A stretch of 64,000 nt of DNA from Pleurodeles waltl (taxonomy: Eukaryota; Chordata; Amphibia; Caudata; Salamandridae). Made by a program: the position numbers and the translations under genes. This document shows, in pieces, positions 12,331-24,100 of this stretch (positions are counted from its first letter, which is position 1; each line of letters opens with the position of its first letter). The notes below the pieces were generated by a model. It saw only the letters and a list, made by a program, of their open reading frames with translations. It was not told where the DNA came from and searched no databases. The DNA lies in contig NC_090438.1 of NCBI RefSeq assembly GCF_031143425.1, positions 772,469,138 to 772,533,137 on the forward strand, in the 5' to 3' direction.

Positions 12331-13430
12331 TCTGTTTTTAATGGAGCCCAAAATCTTCCAGCAGGGCATGCCTAAAGCTGCAACCAGGGAAGGATCATGG
12401 AAATTGGACACCTCTCCTGCAGAATCTCATTGTCAGTTTCAGGGGCAGCTCCTCTGGGTCTCTTCTAAGGTTCCCAGGGCCTCAGGAGCAGCATGCAGAG
12501 GTCAACACGAACCCCAGAATAGGCCACCAACAAGGTCCAGTCCATATGCAGTCAGTACTTGCCAACTGAGCACTTCATGAAAAAGGCCTCTTGCAGCTTA
12601 TGGTGTCCCTGTAGTTAGCCAGGACTTCACTCGACTGACCTTTGGAGTCCACTTCTTTGTTCTGGGTACAAAAGGGGGCAGGTCCAGTCCTTCAGGACTC
12701 GTCTTAGGTCACAGACAGCAGGTCCACATCTCTTCTCATCTTCCGCGGACCTAGAAAGTGTTCTGAAGAGAGGTCCCTGGGGTGCAACATCTATGGCTGG
12801 CACGAGCCAGAAGTTACACTGACTCCTAGACACACCTAACTAATGGGGACAAAGTTCAGTGTGCCCTACTGCAAACCATCCCACTGTTCCCCTCACTCCT
12901 AAAATTCAAAGATGGGGAAGCCCTTTCTCCCTTATGCAGAGCTTTTGTGTCCACCCAGAGACATGGGCAGTGAAATGAACAGTCCCCTCCCCTTTGTCTG
13001 CTCCAAGTCAGTTCTTTGGATAGCTTCCCTTCCAGTGTGTTAGGAGCAAGCCTGGCTAGTGTGCGCCTTTGGGACAAAGGTTTTCCATTCCTCATATCTT
13101 TCTCCACTTAACTATGAATAGGTAGACCTCGCACCTCAGTAACTTTCAAGTTAACGAGAGTCCTGGGTACACCCCCAACTGTTCTTCCTGGGCTGATAGG
13201 GATCAAATACCCCACACCCACCCAATCATCTCAACGGGCCTAAGGCATTGTTCTGCTTTAGAATAATTCCACAACTCATAAAGATCAAGGTCTAACTGGC
13301 CAGCTGATGGCAGGTTAATGCAAATTAGCCTTCAGACGCTTCAGGCAGGGGAAGAGGTCACTTTCTAAAAGTAACTTTTCCAAAATATTTATTACAAATC
13401 TCACTTCACCACTGAAATAAATGTTTAGTA
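12330..13430 (-). mobile_element. Probable decayed LTR-like repeat
   Basis: Read on the minus strand, this GC-richer block contains repeated ...GGACTGGACCTGC..., GTACCCAGAACAAAGAAGTGGACTCC-like phrases and an ACTTTCTAAAAGTAACTTTTCC segment. These resemble the body of the long newt-type LTRs elsewhere in the window; compare the ACTTTCTAAGAGTGACATTTGC segment at 24725-24750. I cannot define termini or a target duplication, so boundaries are approximate. Confidence 0.4.
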
Positions 13431-14739
13431 AAAAATTAAAAGTAGTCTCTAAATGACTATTTTACCTATGTTCTGTTAAAAGTCACAGATTCAAGTTTGA
13501 CATTTTATAGGAACCAGTTACAGGCCTGTCAATGAAAATAGTTTTGGGGGTCTGGTCACTGGAGAAACATGCAGACTTGAATCCTGCACATGTTTGTGCA
13601 TGTTCAATTTTTTTTTTTTACATCAGCCACCCTACCTTGTAGGTAATAAGATATACTCAGGGCTGACACTAATATTTTAAAGCAGGGTTTCCCGCCTGCA
13701 GTTATTTCGATTGTTACGACATCAGGTTTTTAGGCTGCTGCTGTCAGGTTATACTGAAGTGATCGCATCATCGCTGCTGCTGTCCACGGGTAGCATTTAA
13801 CTTCCAGGACCTGGGTGTATTGCCAACACTATATAGTCTTATAGGCATGTTAAATATTTTAGTCAGGTGCAAACCAATTTAACCATGTTTATAGGGGAGT
13901 GCACACACTTCACCTCTGTTTAGTGACAAACCAGTTCAAAAACCAACAAAAATAGGGTCCTGAAAAAGATTAATGGCCATGCAGGAAATAAAGATTTGCT
14001 ACATAGATCCTTTAGCTCAGAAGTCGCTCTGCAATCTATATGAAGTTGCTGCCCACTTTTACATTACATCACCCTTTCTTACATCCCAGAGTTTAGTTAA
14101 GAACTGCAAAACCATGTTTATTACAACAGCAAAAAATTCAATACTATACACTATCCTGAGTGCAGAGCATTAGACCATGAATAGCTGGGGGTTATATGAT
14201 AAGTCGCTTGACAGCTATAAATAGAAGAAGCTAGTGTGGTTATATTCTTCTATGACAACTCTAAATAAATCCCTAATTGGAATGGATTAAAGTTCCGTAA
14301 CTATGGCCAGTGATAAGACAATATAGGATAGAGAAATCAAAACGCCACCAACTACAAACATCAACAAATAAACAACACTCAAAGGGAAGCATAAGTCGAC
14401 CAGTTAATAGAATATTACAATGTGAAGTAAACAACCTAATCAGAAATTAATCCCAGAAAACCACAGACTTAGTGATACTCATTATGAAAAAGGGGAGAAC
14501 TCAGTAATGAGCTACCCAAACTATAACACAAGAGAGAAGACATGGTATGGCAGCATCATAAACTCTTAAAAAGAGATAGGAGGATGAGCACATTTTGGCA
14601 TTGTTTTGCCATCAAATCACAGAGTACCAACAAATAAATCTGCATGACTGGAATTTATATATACATTATATACGAAAAAACAACTTTAGTGGATTATTCC
14701 ACAAACACCATTTCAATTAACTGTGTTCATTTACCTGCA
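13431..14739. other. Unassigned intergenic DNA
   Basis: AT-rich with a short T-run near 13610. No coding or terminal-repeat signal seen. Confidence 0.4.
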
Positions 14740-15110
14740 CCTTCAGCTTTTGAGTTAAATACACTAACAGGGAAATTGCGCAAGTCTAGACTTACAAATT
14801 TCTGTACTAGAGTAAGAACGAAATGGGTGGGCTGGGCTTTTCCAGTCTCTCTTTAAAGACTGTATTATCACTCCTGGCTTCTGGAAATGTAGTATTACTA
14901 CCCACCTTTTCAAAAAGGGTGATGTTTCTAAACCTAAAAGCTATTGTGTATTTAGAAGCCAGTGGCAAACTATTTAAAAACATCTCCTAATGCATCTCCA
15001 AGATTGGACTGAATAGGATAATATCATAAGCTTATACCATCAGCATTTAGGAAAAATCAGAATGGCATAGACAAGGTTTTGATGTTGAGGCTTTTCTTCC
15101 AGTGCTGACC
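14740..15110 (+). pseudogene. Decayed LINE reverse transcriptase fragment
   Basis: Frame-shifted translation gives, in order, a LFKDCIITPGFWK segment, a FKKGD box followed by SKPKSY, and an FRKNQNGIDKVLML segment. That matches the early RT blocks of non-LTR elements (W...I.P.FKKGD.....YRPIS, then GFRK...IDHV..L). No single frame is open throughout. Neither a 5' endonuclease nor the DD-containing block is visible. The clade cannot be set from this much sequence. Confidence 0.55.
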
Positions 15111-16559
15111 CCTTTTTAGGGTTGACCGCAACAGCGCTAGCCTGTTGTAATCTCTCTGTGGTCTTTTAACCACGCTCACTCTTGCTATTCATTCTTTGGT
15201 GTGCTTCTTTTAAATGCTTAATTATTGATGCATTTTGTGAAAAGTCAATCATTTGTGTGCAGAGTTCCAGCCCAGGCGATTTAACTAAGTGAACGTTTTT
15301 GTTGGCCATCACACTACGTCACGCTTCCTCCAGTTACAGCATGCGATGCCCCCCCTCCGGTTTCGGTTTGCTTTTCAACTCAGCAGTGATCCTTTCTAGT
15401 CATTCACACAAGAAGCCAATAACTCTCCCACCCATGGCGGCCGTGGGGCTTTGAATTGATTTGCTTATGTCAACTGTTTTACTTTTCATTTTCAATTTAT
15501 GTGGCAGGAAAAGTCCAGTTAGGAATGTACAAAGCTAACAGCTCTAAGTCGAGCAAATGCCAGACCCATTGCATTGCAAATGCTTCTTTGGTATTTGGGG
15601 TATTCTGTGCCTATGCCTTAATGACTATTTTCCAAATAAGGAATCCATGCCCAAATTTGCACATTTTTCTTCCAGGGGATTCTAAAAGGTACCCACACTT
15701 CTCCTGGAGGTCACAGAGAAAATAAAAAATATAGCTACATTTTGTGTTTTTTGGGGAAAATAGAAAACGATACTGTAGAAGAAAGCACACTTTAAAAGAA
15801 AATTACAACAATTGAAGTTGTGCTGTGCCAGGATCACTATGTTACCAGCTTTCAGGAACAAGCAGAACTGTATCAAGCAAAATATTCCTACCATTGTTTA
15901 TGCATCCTTTTAACAAGAAGACCATTTTTGTTTCTTTCAATCTACTTGCAGTTTGTGATGGAAACAGTAGTGAAACCCCTGGGTGATCCTAGAAAGCAAC
16001 ATTTTTCTGAACAGTAGACTAAATTCTAAATTCAGCATAGGGGCACTTGTGTAGTAGGTCCCTAAACGTTTTTCAAAGAAACTAATTCTTGAAACAAAAA
16101 AAAACAATGAAAGTAAGTAGAAAAAGTAGCAATCGGTGACGCATTTTCATCTGTATGTCACAATGGCCGATTTACAAAAGCAATACATTGTTACATCTGT
16201 CAGACCCTTCTGGTTGCATATGGCCATATGGAATCGGTTTTCTAAAAACAACATAAAACCACAGCCAATAACTAAGCTGCATCAGACCTCACAGGAGTAC
16301 ATGGCAGCAGTCTGTTTCTATCTACTTCAATCAACTTTTCAGGGCGTCCCACCACCCAGGTGTCCCTAGCAAAAGGTGGACACATACAAGTAATATCTAA
16401 TAGGGCCTGTTAGAGCCAAAACACGTTTCACTGAAACTTACATGGTGATATATAATCTTGTGTCTTATCCAGCACCCCATACTACCAATCTCCACAATCA
16501 CACCCAGATGACCTAAACACTCACATAGCAATAACACAGCACATAAACCCAACCTCACA
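15111..16559. other. Unassigned intergenic DNA
   Basis: A somewhat GC-richer, repeat-like stretch lies at about 15290-15460 (CCACCCATGGCGGCCGTGGGGC). The final 150 bp, C/A-rich with CACACATCCC, may be the 5' untranslated part of the LINE that begins next. Nothing else supportable. Confidence 0.4.
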
Positions 16560-16804
16560 CACATCCCGCTAACTACCACACACCCTCAAACCATGGACCA
16601 CAATTCCACCTCATGTCCATTAACGCTTGATCACCAGCACTCCACCACCAGACATCGCAGACCTCAACACTTTTCACAAGTTTAACATCCTCTTCATCAC
16701 AGAAATATGGATTATCCCACAAACATTGCACATCCTAGACGTTCTTTACACAGGCTACAGCATCAAATGTGTGGACCATGCAAATAAGAAGCCAGGCGGC
16801 GTTT
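16560..16804 (+). pseudogene. Old CR1/L2-like LINE, piece 1 of 4 (endonuclease N-terminus)
   Basis: Translation shows a LINA-LITS-like start followed by PDIADLNTFHKFNILFITEIW and GYSIKCVDHANKKPGGVL. This is the N-terminal apurinic-type endonuclease of CR1/L2/Rex-type ORF2 (LNARSL...DILFITETWL...GY...R..R..KKGGG). The reading breaks at 16804, exactly where an LTR beginning TGTAGCC starts. The continuation is at 20444. The LINE 5' end is not resolved. Confidence 0.65.
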
Positions 16805-17116
16805 TGTAGCCATTTTAGTTATAGCTTCATACACGTTATTTTAGCAAACTAGGCCTGCCGCTGTGCACTTTAACCTGGATATATTTTATTCAGCTTTGTT
16901 TTATTATTTTAACCCCTACGGTGCCGTGGACGAGGTGATCTCGTCCAAGGCACCGGTTCCCTGGTACCTTGGACAAGATCACCTCGTCCTGCACCCAGGA
17001 ACTGGGGGGGAGCGCTAGCCCTTCCCCTTCCACCCCGACCCCCCACACCCCCCGTGACATCAGCGTGCATCGTGCGCTGACAATCACAGAGAGCCTCCTC
17101 CATCGCGCTGGAAGCT

Positions 17117-17429
17117 GAGAAAGAGAAATGCAAAACATTTCTCTTTCGATCACGTGGAGGAGGCCAGAGAGGCTTCAAAGGGAAGGAAAGGAATTTCCTT
17201 CCCTTTGAAGTCTCTCTGAGCGTTTCAAAAGCCGGATTGCAAAGCAATCCGGCTTTTGAAACACCCACTAGACACCAGGGATTTTTTTATTAGAAATTGG
17301 CATAAGGGAGCGACCCCTTGGACAAGGGTCGCTCCGGGGGGGGGGGGCATTTTTTTGGAAGGCCTTTTCTGCCCCCCCTGGGGGCAGATTGGCCTATTAT
17401 TAGGCCAATCTGCCCCCAGGGGGGGCAGA
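17117..17429. repeat. Cluster of long perfect hairpins
   Basis: Consecutive inverted repeats: 17117-17147 (GAAAGAGAAATG and complement), about 17167-17217 (CTTCAAAGGGAAGGA arms), 17222-17262 (19-bp perfect arms, 3-nt loop) and 17368-17429 (29-bp perfect arms, loop TTAT). A GGAGCGACCC...GGGTCGCTCC hairpin lies between the last two, near 17308-17336. Confidence 0.85.
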
Positions 17430-18020
17430 AACCTCTAGGCACCAGGGATAATTTTTTTGTTGTTGTTTGTTTTTGTTTTGTTTTCATTTTTTACAGGTGG
17501 GGAGCGACCCCTTAGGCAAGGGTCGCTCCACTAGGGGGCAAATTATATTTAGGCCATTATTTTTATGAGGCCAATCTGACCCCAACAGGGACAAAAACCA
17601 CTAGACACCAGGGATTTTTTATTTTTTTTAACATGAATTTCACGCAAGGGGAGCAACCCCTTAGGCAGGGGTCACTCCTCTGGGGCGCAAATTTATTTTA
17701 GGCCATTTCTGCCCTCCCCCCCCCCGGGGCAGATCGGTCTATTGTTATTAGGCCGATCTGCCCCCGGGGGGACAGAAACCACTATGCGCCAGGGCAATTT
17801 TTTTTTTGTTTGTTTTTTTAGAGATGGGGAGCGACCTATTAGGCAAGGGTCGCTCCCCTGGGGGGCAAATTGTATTTAGACCATTCACATCGGCCGATTT
17901 AAACCACTAGGAACCAGGGCTTTTTTTTTATGCCAATGTCACGCAGGGGGAGCGACCCCGTAGACAAGGGTCGCTCCTGAGGGGTTGGGAGGGCATATTT
18001 ATTTTAGGCCATTTCTGCCC
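17300..18020. repeat. Degenerate tandem units with GGAGCGACCC hairpin
   Basis: Five copies of a hairpin GGAGCGACCCC...AAGGGTCGCTCC start near 17307, 17501, 17651, 17826 and 17949. Each is followed by a GGGGGCA...TTTAGGCC block and an ACCACTAGACACCAGGG block. Spacing varies from about 120 to 195 bp, so units expand and contract. Confidence 0.8.
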
Positions 18021-18034
18021 CCCCTGGGCCGGAT

Positions 18035-18583
18035 GAGCTAGAGGCCAAAATCTACAGGTATGCACTTTGCAAAAAACACCTCTGTTTTCTGTCAAAAATT
18101 GTGATGTGTCCACGTTGTATTTTGGGGCATTTCCTGTCGCGGGCGCTAGGCCTACCCACACAAGTGAGGTATCATTTTTATCGGGAAACTTGGGGGAACG
18201 CTGGGTGGAAGGCAATTTGTGGCTCCTCTCAGATTCCAGAACTTTCTGTCACCGAAATGTGAGGAAAACGTGTTTTTTTAGCCAAATTGTGAGGTTTGCA
18301 AAGGATTCTGGGTAACAGAACCTGGTCAGAGCCCCACAAGTCACCCCATCTTGGATTCCCCTAGGTCTCTAGTTTTCAAAAATGCACAGGTTTGGTAGGT
18401 TTCCCTAGGTGCCGGCTGAGCTAGAGGCCAAAATCTACAGGTAGGCACTTTGCAAAATACACCTTGTTTTAATGTCAAAAATTGTTATGTGTCCACGTTG
18501 TGTTTTGGGGCATTTCCTGTCGCGGGCACTAGGCCTATCCACACAAGTGAGGTATCATTTTTATCAGGAGACTTGGGGGAACA
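18035..18583 (+). repeat. Direct duplication, about 383-bp spacing
   Basis: A block of about 170 bp starting GAGCTAGAGGCCAAAATCTA at 18035 recurs at 18418 with few changes. It includes the GTGTCCACGTTGT and CATTTCCTGTCGCGGGC phrases and runs to about 18205 and 18583. Confidence 0.8.
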
Positions 18584-20443
18584 TAGAATAGCAAAACAAG
18601 TGTTATTGCCCCTTGTCTTTCTCTACATTTTTTCCTTCCAAATATAAGAGAGTGTGTAAAAAAGATGTCTATTTGAGAAATGCCCTGTAATTCACATGCT
18701 AGTATGGGCACCCCGGAATTCAGAGATGTGCAAATAACCACTGCTCCTCAACACCTTATCTTGTGCCCATTTTGGAAATACAAAGGTTTTCTTGATAGCT
18801 ATTTTTCACTCTTTATATTTCAGCAAATGAATTGCTGTATACCCGGTATAGTATGAAAACCCACTGCAGGGTGCAGCTCATTTATTGGCTCTGGGTACCT
18901 AGGGTTCTTGATGAACCTACAAGCCCTATATATCCCCGCAACAAGAAGTGTCCAGCAGACGTAACAGTATATTGCTTTCAAATTTCTGACATTGCAGGAC
19001 AAAGTTACAGAGTAAAACGTAGAGAATAATTGCTGTTTTTTTACCTCAATTTCATTTTTTTTTTCCAGTTGTTATTTTCTGTAGGAAACCCTTGTAGGAT
19101 CTTACCCCTTGCTGAATTCAGAATTTTGTCTACTTTTCAGAAATGTTTAGGTTTCTGGGATCCAGCATTGGTTTCACGCCCATTTCTGTCAATGACTGGA
19201 AGGAGACTGAAAGCACAAAAAAATCGTAAAAATGGGGTATGTCCCAGTAAAATGCCAAATTTGTGTTGAAAAATTGGGTTTCCTGATTCAAGTCTGCCTG
19301 TTCCTGAAAGCTGGGAAGCTGGTGATTTTAGCACCGCAAACCCTTTGTTGATACCATTTTCAGGGAAAAAACCACAAGCCTTCTTCTGCAGCCACTTTTT
19401 CCCATTTTTTGAAAAAAAAAATACATGTTCACTGTATTTTGGCTAATTTCTTGGCCTCCTTCAGGGGAACCCACAAAGTCTGGGTACCTCTAGAATCCCT
19501 AGGATGTTGGAAAAAAAGGACGCAAATTTGGCTCGGCTAGCTTATGTGGACAAAAAGTTATGAGGGCCTAAGTGCGAACTGCCCCAAATAGCCAAAAAAA
19601 GGCCTGGCACAGGAGGGGGAAAAGGCCTGGCAGCGAAGGGGTTAACAATAGCCACATTTGCGGTCTTGTTTTATTTTCTCTATCAACCTGTTCTTTGCAT
19701 AGGCCAGCACTGAGTTCTTAAACAAGACATTCATTTCAATCCGTGCTTTTCTCAAGGCTGCAGTAAGATAGGCTGCCGGCAAACGTGGTAACGCCTTGTC
19801 TCTAATGTTCATAGAAACATACACACTCTTACGTCAGGATCCTTTCTTGGAACACCAGCTGTTTTATTATAAAAACACTACTTTGACCCATGTACGTTAG
19901 AGGGAGATTCCAGCCAGATGACAACGCCTGTATGCATCGCTGCAGCTGCTTATGTAGATTACAAGCCTCTTGCTCAGGTATGAGGAATGTCTTCCCAAGG
20001 GAACCTGGAGGGCAGAATTAGAGCTGAACATGCTGTGCTCTAACATAGCCTAGGTAGGAGCTATTTTAACAACTCCAGTGACAATATGGTGGTGTTATTT
20101 TTATGTTTCACTCTCCTTGTCACAACTTTAATCCTGTCATGCTTCATCGTCCTAGTTATTACATTTCATGCTTTATTATCTAAGATGCAGTTACTTCAAT
20201 AAAACCTTATTGAACTCTATTCTGCCTCGGATTGTCCTTGTATATGTGAGACTAATGTAACTGAGAGAAACAGACGAGATCTGAGTGACCATGATTTCCA
20301 CGAGAAGTCAATTGTGTCATGCGCTCGGTTGCCCAATCATCCCTACTCTTGGGTGGAGATGAGGCACTGCTAGTTAGCCAGAGCAAAACCCAGATTAGGC
20401 CAACAGGTGTCACCTGTGGTGGGTTCAGACTCAGTCCCAGACA

Positions 20444-21150
20444 GTGCAAGTGATTCTGCCGCCCAAATCCAGTAGTCTCATTAGGATAATGAGTCTACGC
20501 AACAGCGGCAGCGCTGTAATCCATAAGATCCATAAATCCTTCTGGTCCTGCACCCTCACCAAGCAAGTGACACTCCACTAACTGCCGATTTGCTAGTTCC
20601 CACTTTCTGCAACTCAGACCACCCCCTTCCATCTGGTCTATAGGCTACCCAGGTAGAACAAGTACTTATTTGCTGAATTCTCAGATCTCCTTTTCAGCTT
20701 GTCGTTTTGACATTCCAAATACCTCTATAGGTGACTTCAACATCATTAAAAATAAAAACCAAGTCTTCCATTCTTAACCTTATTGACACAACATGGTTCA
20801 GCATGTCATACACCCAACACACTCCAAAGGCTACATCCTTGACCTTGTGTTCTAAACATCACCAAAATTCACTATAAACCACCCACACATAACTCACCCT
20901 ATCGACTCACAATCTGATGCCAACACCCTTCAAAACTACTTCAATACTTTTTGGGAAACTATGTGAACGTCCATGTCCCAATTAAAACATGTAAGTGAAA
21001 GTCAACGCTTTCAGGACGCTGGACTCTAAAGCCTTAGCTGACAATAGAGTCTCCATAAAGAAATGATAAATGGAAGAAAAACACAACTCCTGATTACCTT
21101 ATGCTACTGAAATCCCACCACACAACATCAGCTAAAATGAAGTAGTGAAA
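20444..21150 (+). pseudogene. Old CR1/L2-like LINE, piece 2 of 4 (endonuclease C-terminus)
   Basis: Frame-shifted translation contains a GDFNI box (about 20731), an H-x-KGY-ILDLVF-like stretch (about 20820-20850) and a DSQSD-like segment, in the order found in the second half of the LINE endonuclease (GDFN...HxxGHTLDLV). It follows on from the first half at 16560-16804 and stops at 21150, where a second LTR begins. The part between the end of piece 1 and the GDFN box is poorly conserved. Confidence 0.6.
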
Positions 21151-24100
21151 TGTTAGAAACTGGGTCTCTAGCTGGCAGAGATGTGCACTCTGTCCAAGTA
21201 GGGACCACACTCCTAGTCAGGGTAAGTCAGTTGCACACCATAAATTAACCTGTGCTCACCCTCTGGTAGCTTTGCCCAGAGCAGGCAGTCTTAACTTAGG
21301 AGGCAATGTGTAAAGTATTTGTGCAATACTTAAAACAGTGAAAACACCACACAAAAAGATAGCCCATCTGGTTAGAAAAATGTAGTTAAATATGTTAAAC
21401 AAAACAAAAACAAAACAACAAACTCCAATAAGCAGAAGTTGAGATACACATTTTTAAAGATTAAAATGCAATATAGTGCTTAAAGGCATAAAGTGCCAAC
21501 CGCAGCTATCTGTTCGCGCTACACTGGGTGAAATCTTAAGTCAAGCTGATCGCCTTGGAGCGTGGGTCAAAAACACGGACCAACCTTGTCCCGCTGAAAA
21601 AGTAACTTGTTGCACCATTGACGGGGCTTGATGCATGTAGCAGAGCAGGCAATGCATCAGTGTTGATCCCGCAGGATGTAGGCGATGCATCAGTTTTGAG
21701 CTGTGCAATCTGAGATCAATCAATCAATACACTTGTAGAGCGCACTGCCCATCCGTGAGGGTCTTAAGGCGCTGAGGGGAGGGTGGGGCTGCAACTGCTC
21801 GAATATTAAGGTTTTGAGATGCTTCCTGAAAGTTAGAAGGTCTTTGTTCTGTCGCAGGAGCAATGGAAGGGTGTTCCAGGTCTTGGCGGCAAGGTGGGAG
21901 AAGGATGTGCCTCCAGTGGTCGTTCTTCAGATGCAAGGGATGGTGGAGAGAGCAAGGTCGGCTGAGCGGAGTTGGCGGGACAGGGTGTAGAATGTGAGTC
22001 GTCTGTTGAGGTAGGCTGGACCGGTGTTATGGAGTGCCTTGTGTGCGTGGGTGAGGAGCTTGAAGGTTATCCTTTTGTAGACGGGGAACCAGTGCAGGTC
22101 TCTAAGGTGGGGAGTGATGTGGCTGTGGCGGGGTGCATCGAGGATCAGGCGTGCGGAGGCATTTTGTATGCGTTGCAGTCGTTTGAGGAGTTTGGCAGGG
22201 GCTCCTGCGTAGACATCGTTTCCATAGTCAAGTTTGCTGCTGACGAGGGCCTGGGTGACTGTTCTTCTTGTATATGTGGGGATCCATCTGTAGATCTTGC
22301 GGAGCATGTGGAGGGTGTTGAAGCAGAAAGAGGAGATGGAGCTGACTTGCTTGGTCATGGAGAGTGTTGAGTCGAGGATGACGCCCAGGTTGCGTGCGTG
22401 GTCGGTGGGTGTTGGGGCTGTTCCTAGAGCAGTCGGCCACCAGGAGTCGTCCCAGGCTGAAGGGTTGGCGCCGAGAATGAGGACCTACAACTTGTCTGAG
22501 TTCAGCTTCAGTTTGCTGTTCCTCATTCATTCGGCGACGGCCTTCATTCCTTCGTGGAAGTTTAATTTGGCAGTGTGGGGGTCCTTGTTGAGGGAGAGGA
22601 TCAGTTGGGTGTCGTCGGTGTAGGAGATGATGTTAAGGTTGTGTAGCTGGGCGACATGGGCGAGTGGGGCCATGTAGATGTTGAATAGTGTAGGGCTGAT
22701 GGATGATCCTGGGGGGACGCCGCAGATTATCTTGGAGGCTTCGGATCGGAAAGGGGGGAGGCGGACGCTCTGGGTTCTGCCAGGGAGGAAGAAGGTATCC
22801 AATCCAGAGCTTTGTCCCGGATCCCTGCATTGTGGAGGCATGTGCGTAGGGTGCGGTGGCAGACGGTGTCGAAGGCGGCGGAGAGGTCCAGGAGGATGAG
22901 GGCCGCGGTTTCGTGTTGTCAACTGAGGTCAGTTTCGGAACTGTGGTTGCTGCGGAACCCTGACTGGGATGGGTCCAGGATGTTGTTTTCTTTGAGGTAG
23001 TGGGTCAGTTGACTGCTGACGATCTTCTCAATGACCTTGGCTGGGAATGGGAGCAGGGAGATGGGACGGATATTCTTGAGGTCTCCTGGGTCTGTCATGG
23101 GTTTCTTGAGTTGGAGATTGATCTCAGCATGCTTCCAGCTCTCGGGGTAGGTCGCGGTCTCGAAGGAGATGTTGATGACTTCACGGAGGTAGGGTGCGAT
23201 GGTGGCGCTGGCTTTGTTAAAGATGTGGTGCGGGCATGGGTCCGACGGCAATGCAGAGTGGATAGTGCTCATGGTTTTGATTGTGTCGTCTACGTCCACG
23301 TCCACTCAGACGAGGTGGGGGTCGTAAATGATGGTAGGTGAAGAGTCTGAGGAGTTGGTGGTTGACGGGGTGGTCTGGTGTTGAAGCTGTTATGGATGTC
23401 TGTGATCTTGTGGTGGAGGAAGGGGGCGAGGGAGTTGCACAGGTCTTGCGATGGTGGGATGTCTTCGGTGCTGGAGCTGGGGTTGGAGAGTTCCTTCACG
23501 ATGTTGAAGAGCTCCTTGCTGTTGTGTGCATTGTTGTCAAGGCAGTCTTTGAAGGAGGTTCTCTTGGCGGATCTGATGAGGTGATGGTGTTTGCGGATGG
23601 TGTTCTTGAAGGCAGCATGGTTGTCCGGTGTCTGTTCGTGGAGCCATCTTCTCTCCAGTTTCCGGCAGGTTTGCTTGGAGGTTAGGGGATCCGAGGTGAA
23701 CCAGCTGGCTATCTTGCTGGCGCCTCTGTAGGAGGGTTTATTGAGTGGGGCGAGAGTGTTGGCGCAGTCGCCGATCCAACGCCAGTGGTTGCAGGCTGCG
23801 AGGTCGAGGTTGGTAGGTTGTTTTTGGGCGAGGCTGGTGTTCAGCTGGTCTCCGCTGACTTTGCTCCAGTTGCAGCGGGTGTTCTGTTGGGTACGGTGGT
23901 GCGTGGTGGGTTTCCGGAAGGTGAAGTGGATGCGCTGTCAGTGGATTCTTAGCGATGTAGGTGATGCGTTGCTGTAAAGCCACGCAGCCAGCGATGCGTC
24001 AAGGGAAGATGCGTCAGTTCAACTTGTACATTGATGGCGATGCGTGGATTTTGCAGTTGCAGCACTGTATACCCACTTTCAAGGGCCCAGGACTGGATTG

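Larger units (their letters stand above)
16913..19641. mobile_element. Non-autonomous piggyBac-like element (TTAA target)
   Basis: Both ends abut TTAA (16909-16912 and 19642-19645), the target duplicated by piggyBac transposases. The left end CCCCTACGGTGCCG and the reverse complement of the right end CCCCTTCGCTGCCA agree at most positions, giving short imperfect terminal inverted repeats in the CCCY...TGCC style of vertebrate piggyBac elements. No transposase frame is present. The interior is a run of perfect hairpins (17117-17429), degenerate tandem units (17300-18020), a duplicated block (18035 and 18418) and AT-rich sequence. It would need a transposase supplied in trans. It interrupts the LTR at 16805-20443. 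Confidence 0.6.
16805..20443 (+). mobile_element. LTR (about 0.9 kb) split by a piggyBac-like element
   Basis: The LTR starts TGTAGCC and ends CCCAGACA, with AATAAA at 20198-20203, so it is plus-oriented. Removing the TTAA-bounded insert (16913-19645) leaves about 906 bp, a normal LTR length. It lies inside an old LINE: endonuclease motifs stop at its left edge and later endonuclease motifs appear to its right. No coding internal region is present, so it is a solo LTR. The 4-5 bp flanks (GTTT and GTGC) do not match, so a target duplication is not demonstrated. I recall a similar newt LTR but have not searched for it. Confidence 0.6.

Noticed and set aside
17300..18020. CRISPR-like array
   Set aside because: Spacing between the hairpin repeats varies and the intervening sequence is itself repetitive; this is a eukaryotic tandem repeat.
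21972..22370. 132-codon plus-strand open frame, with others at 23000-23685
   Set aside because: These are antisense shadows of the minus-strand LINE reverse transcriptase.
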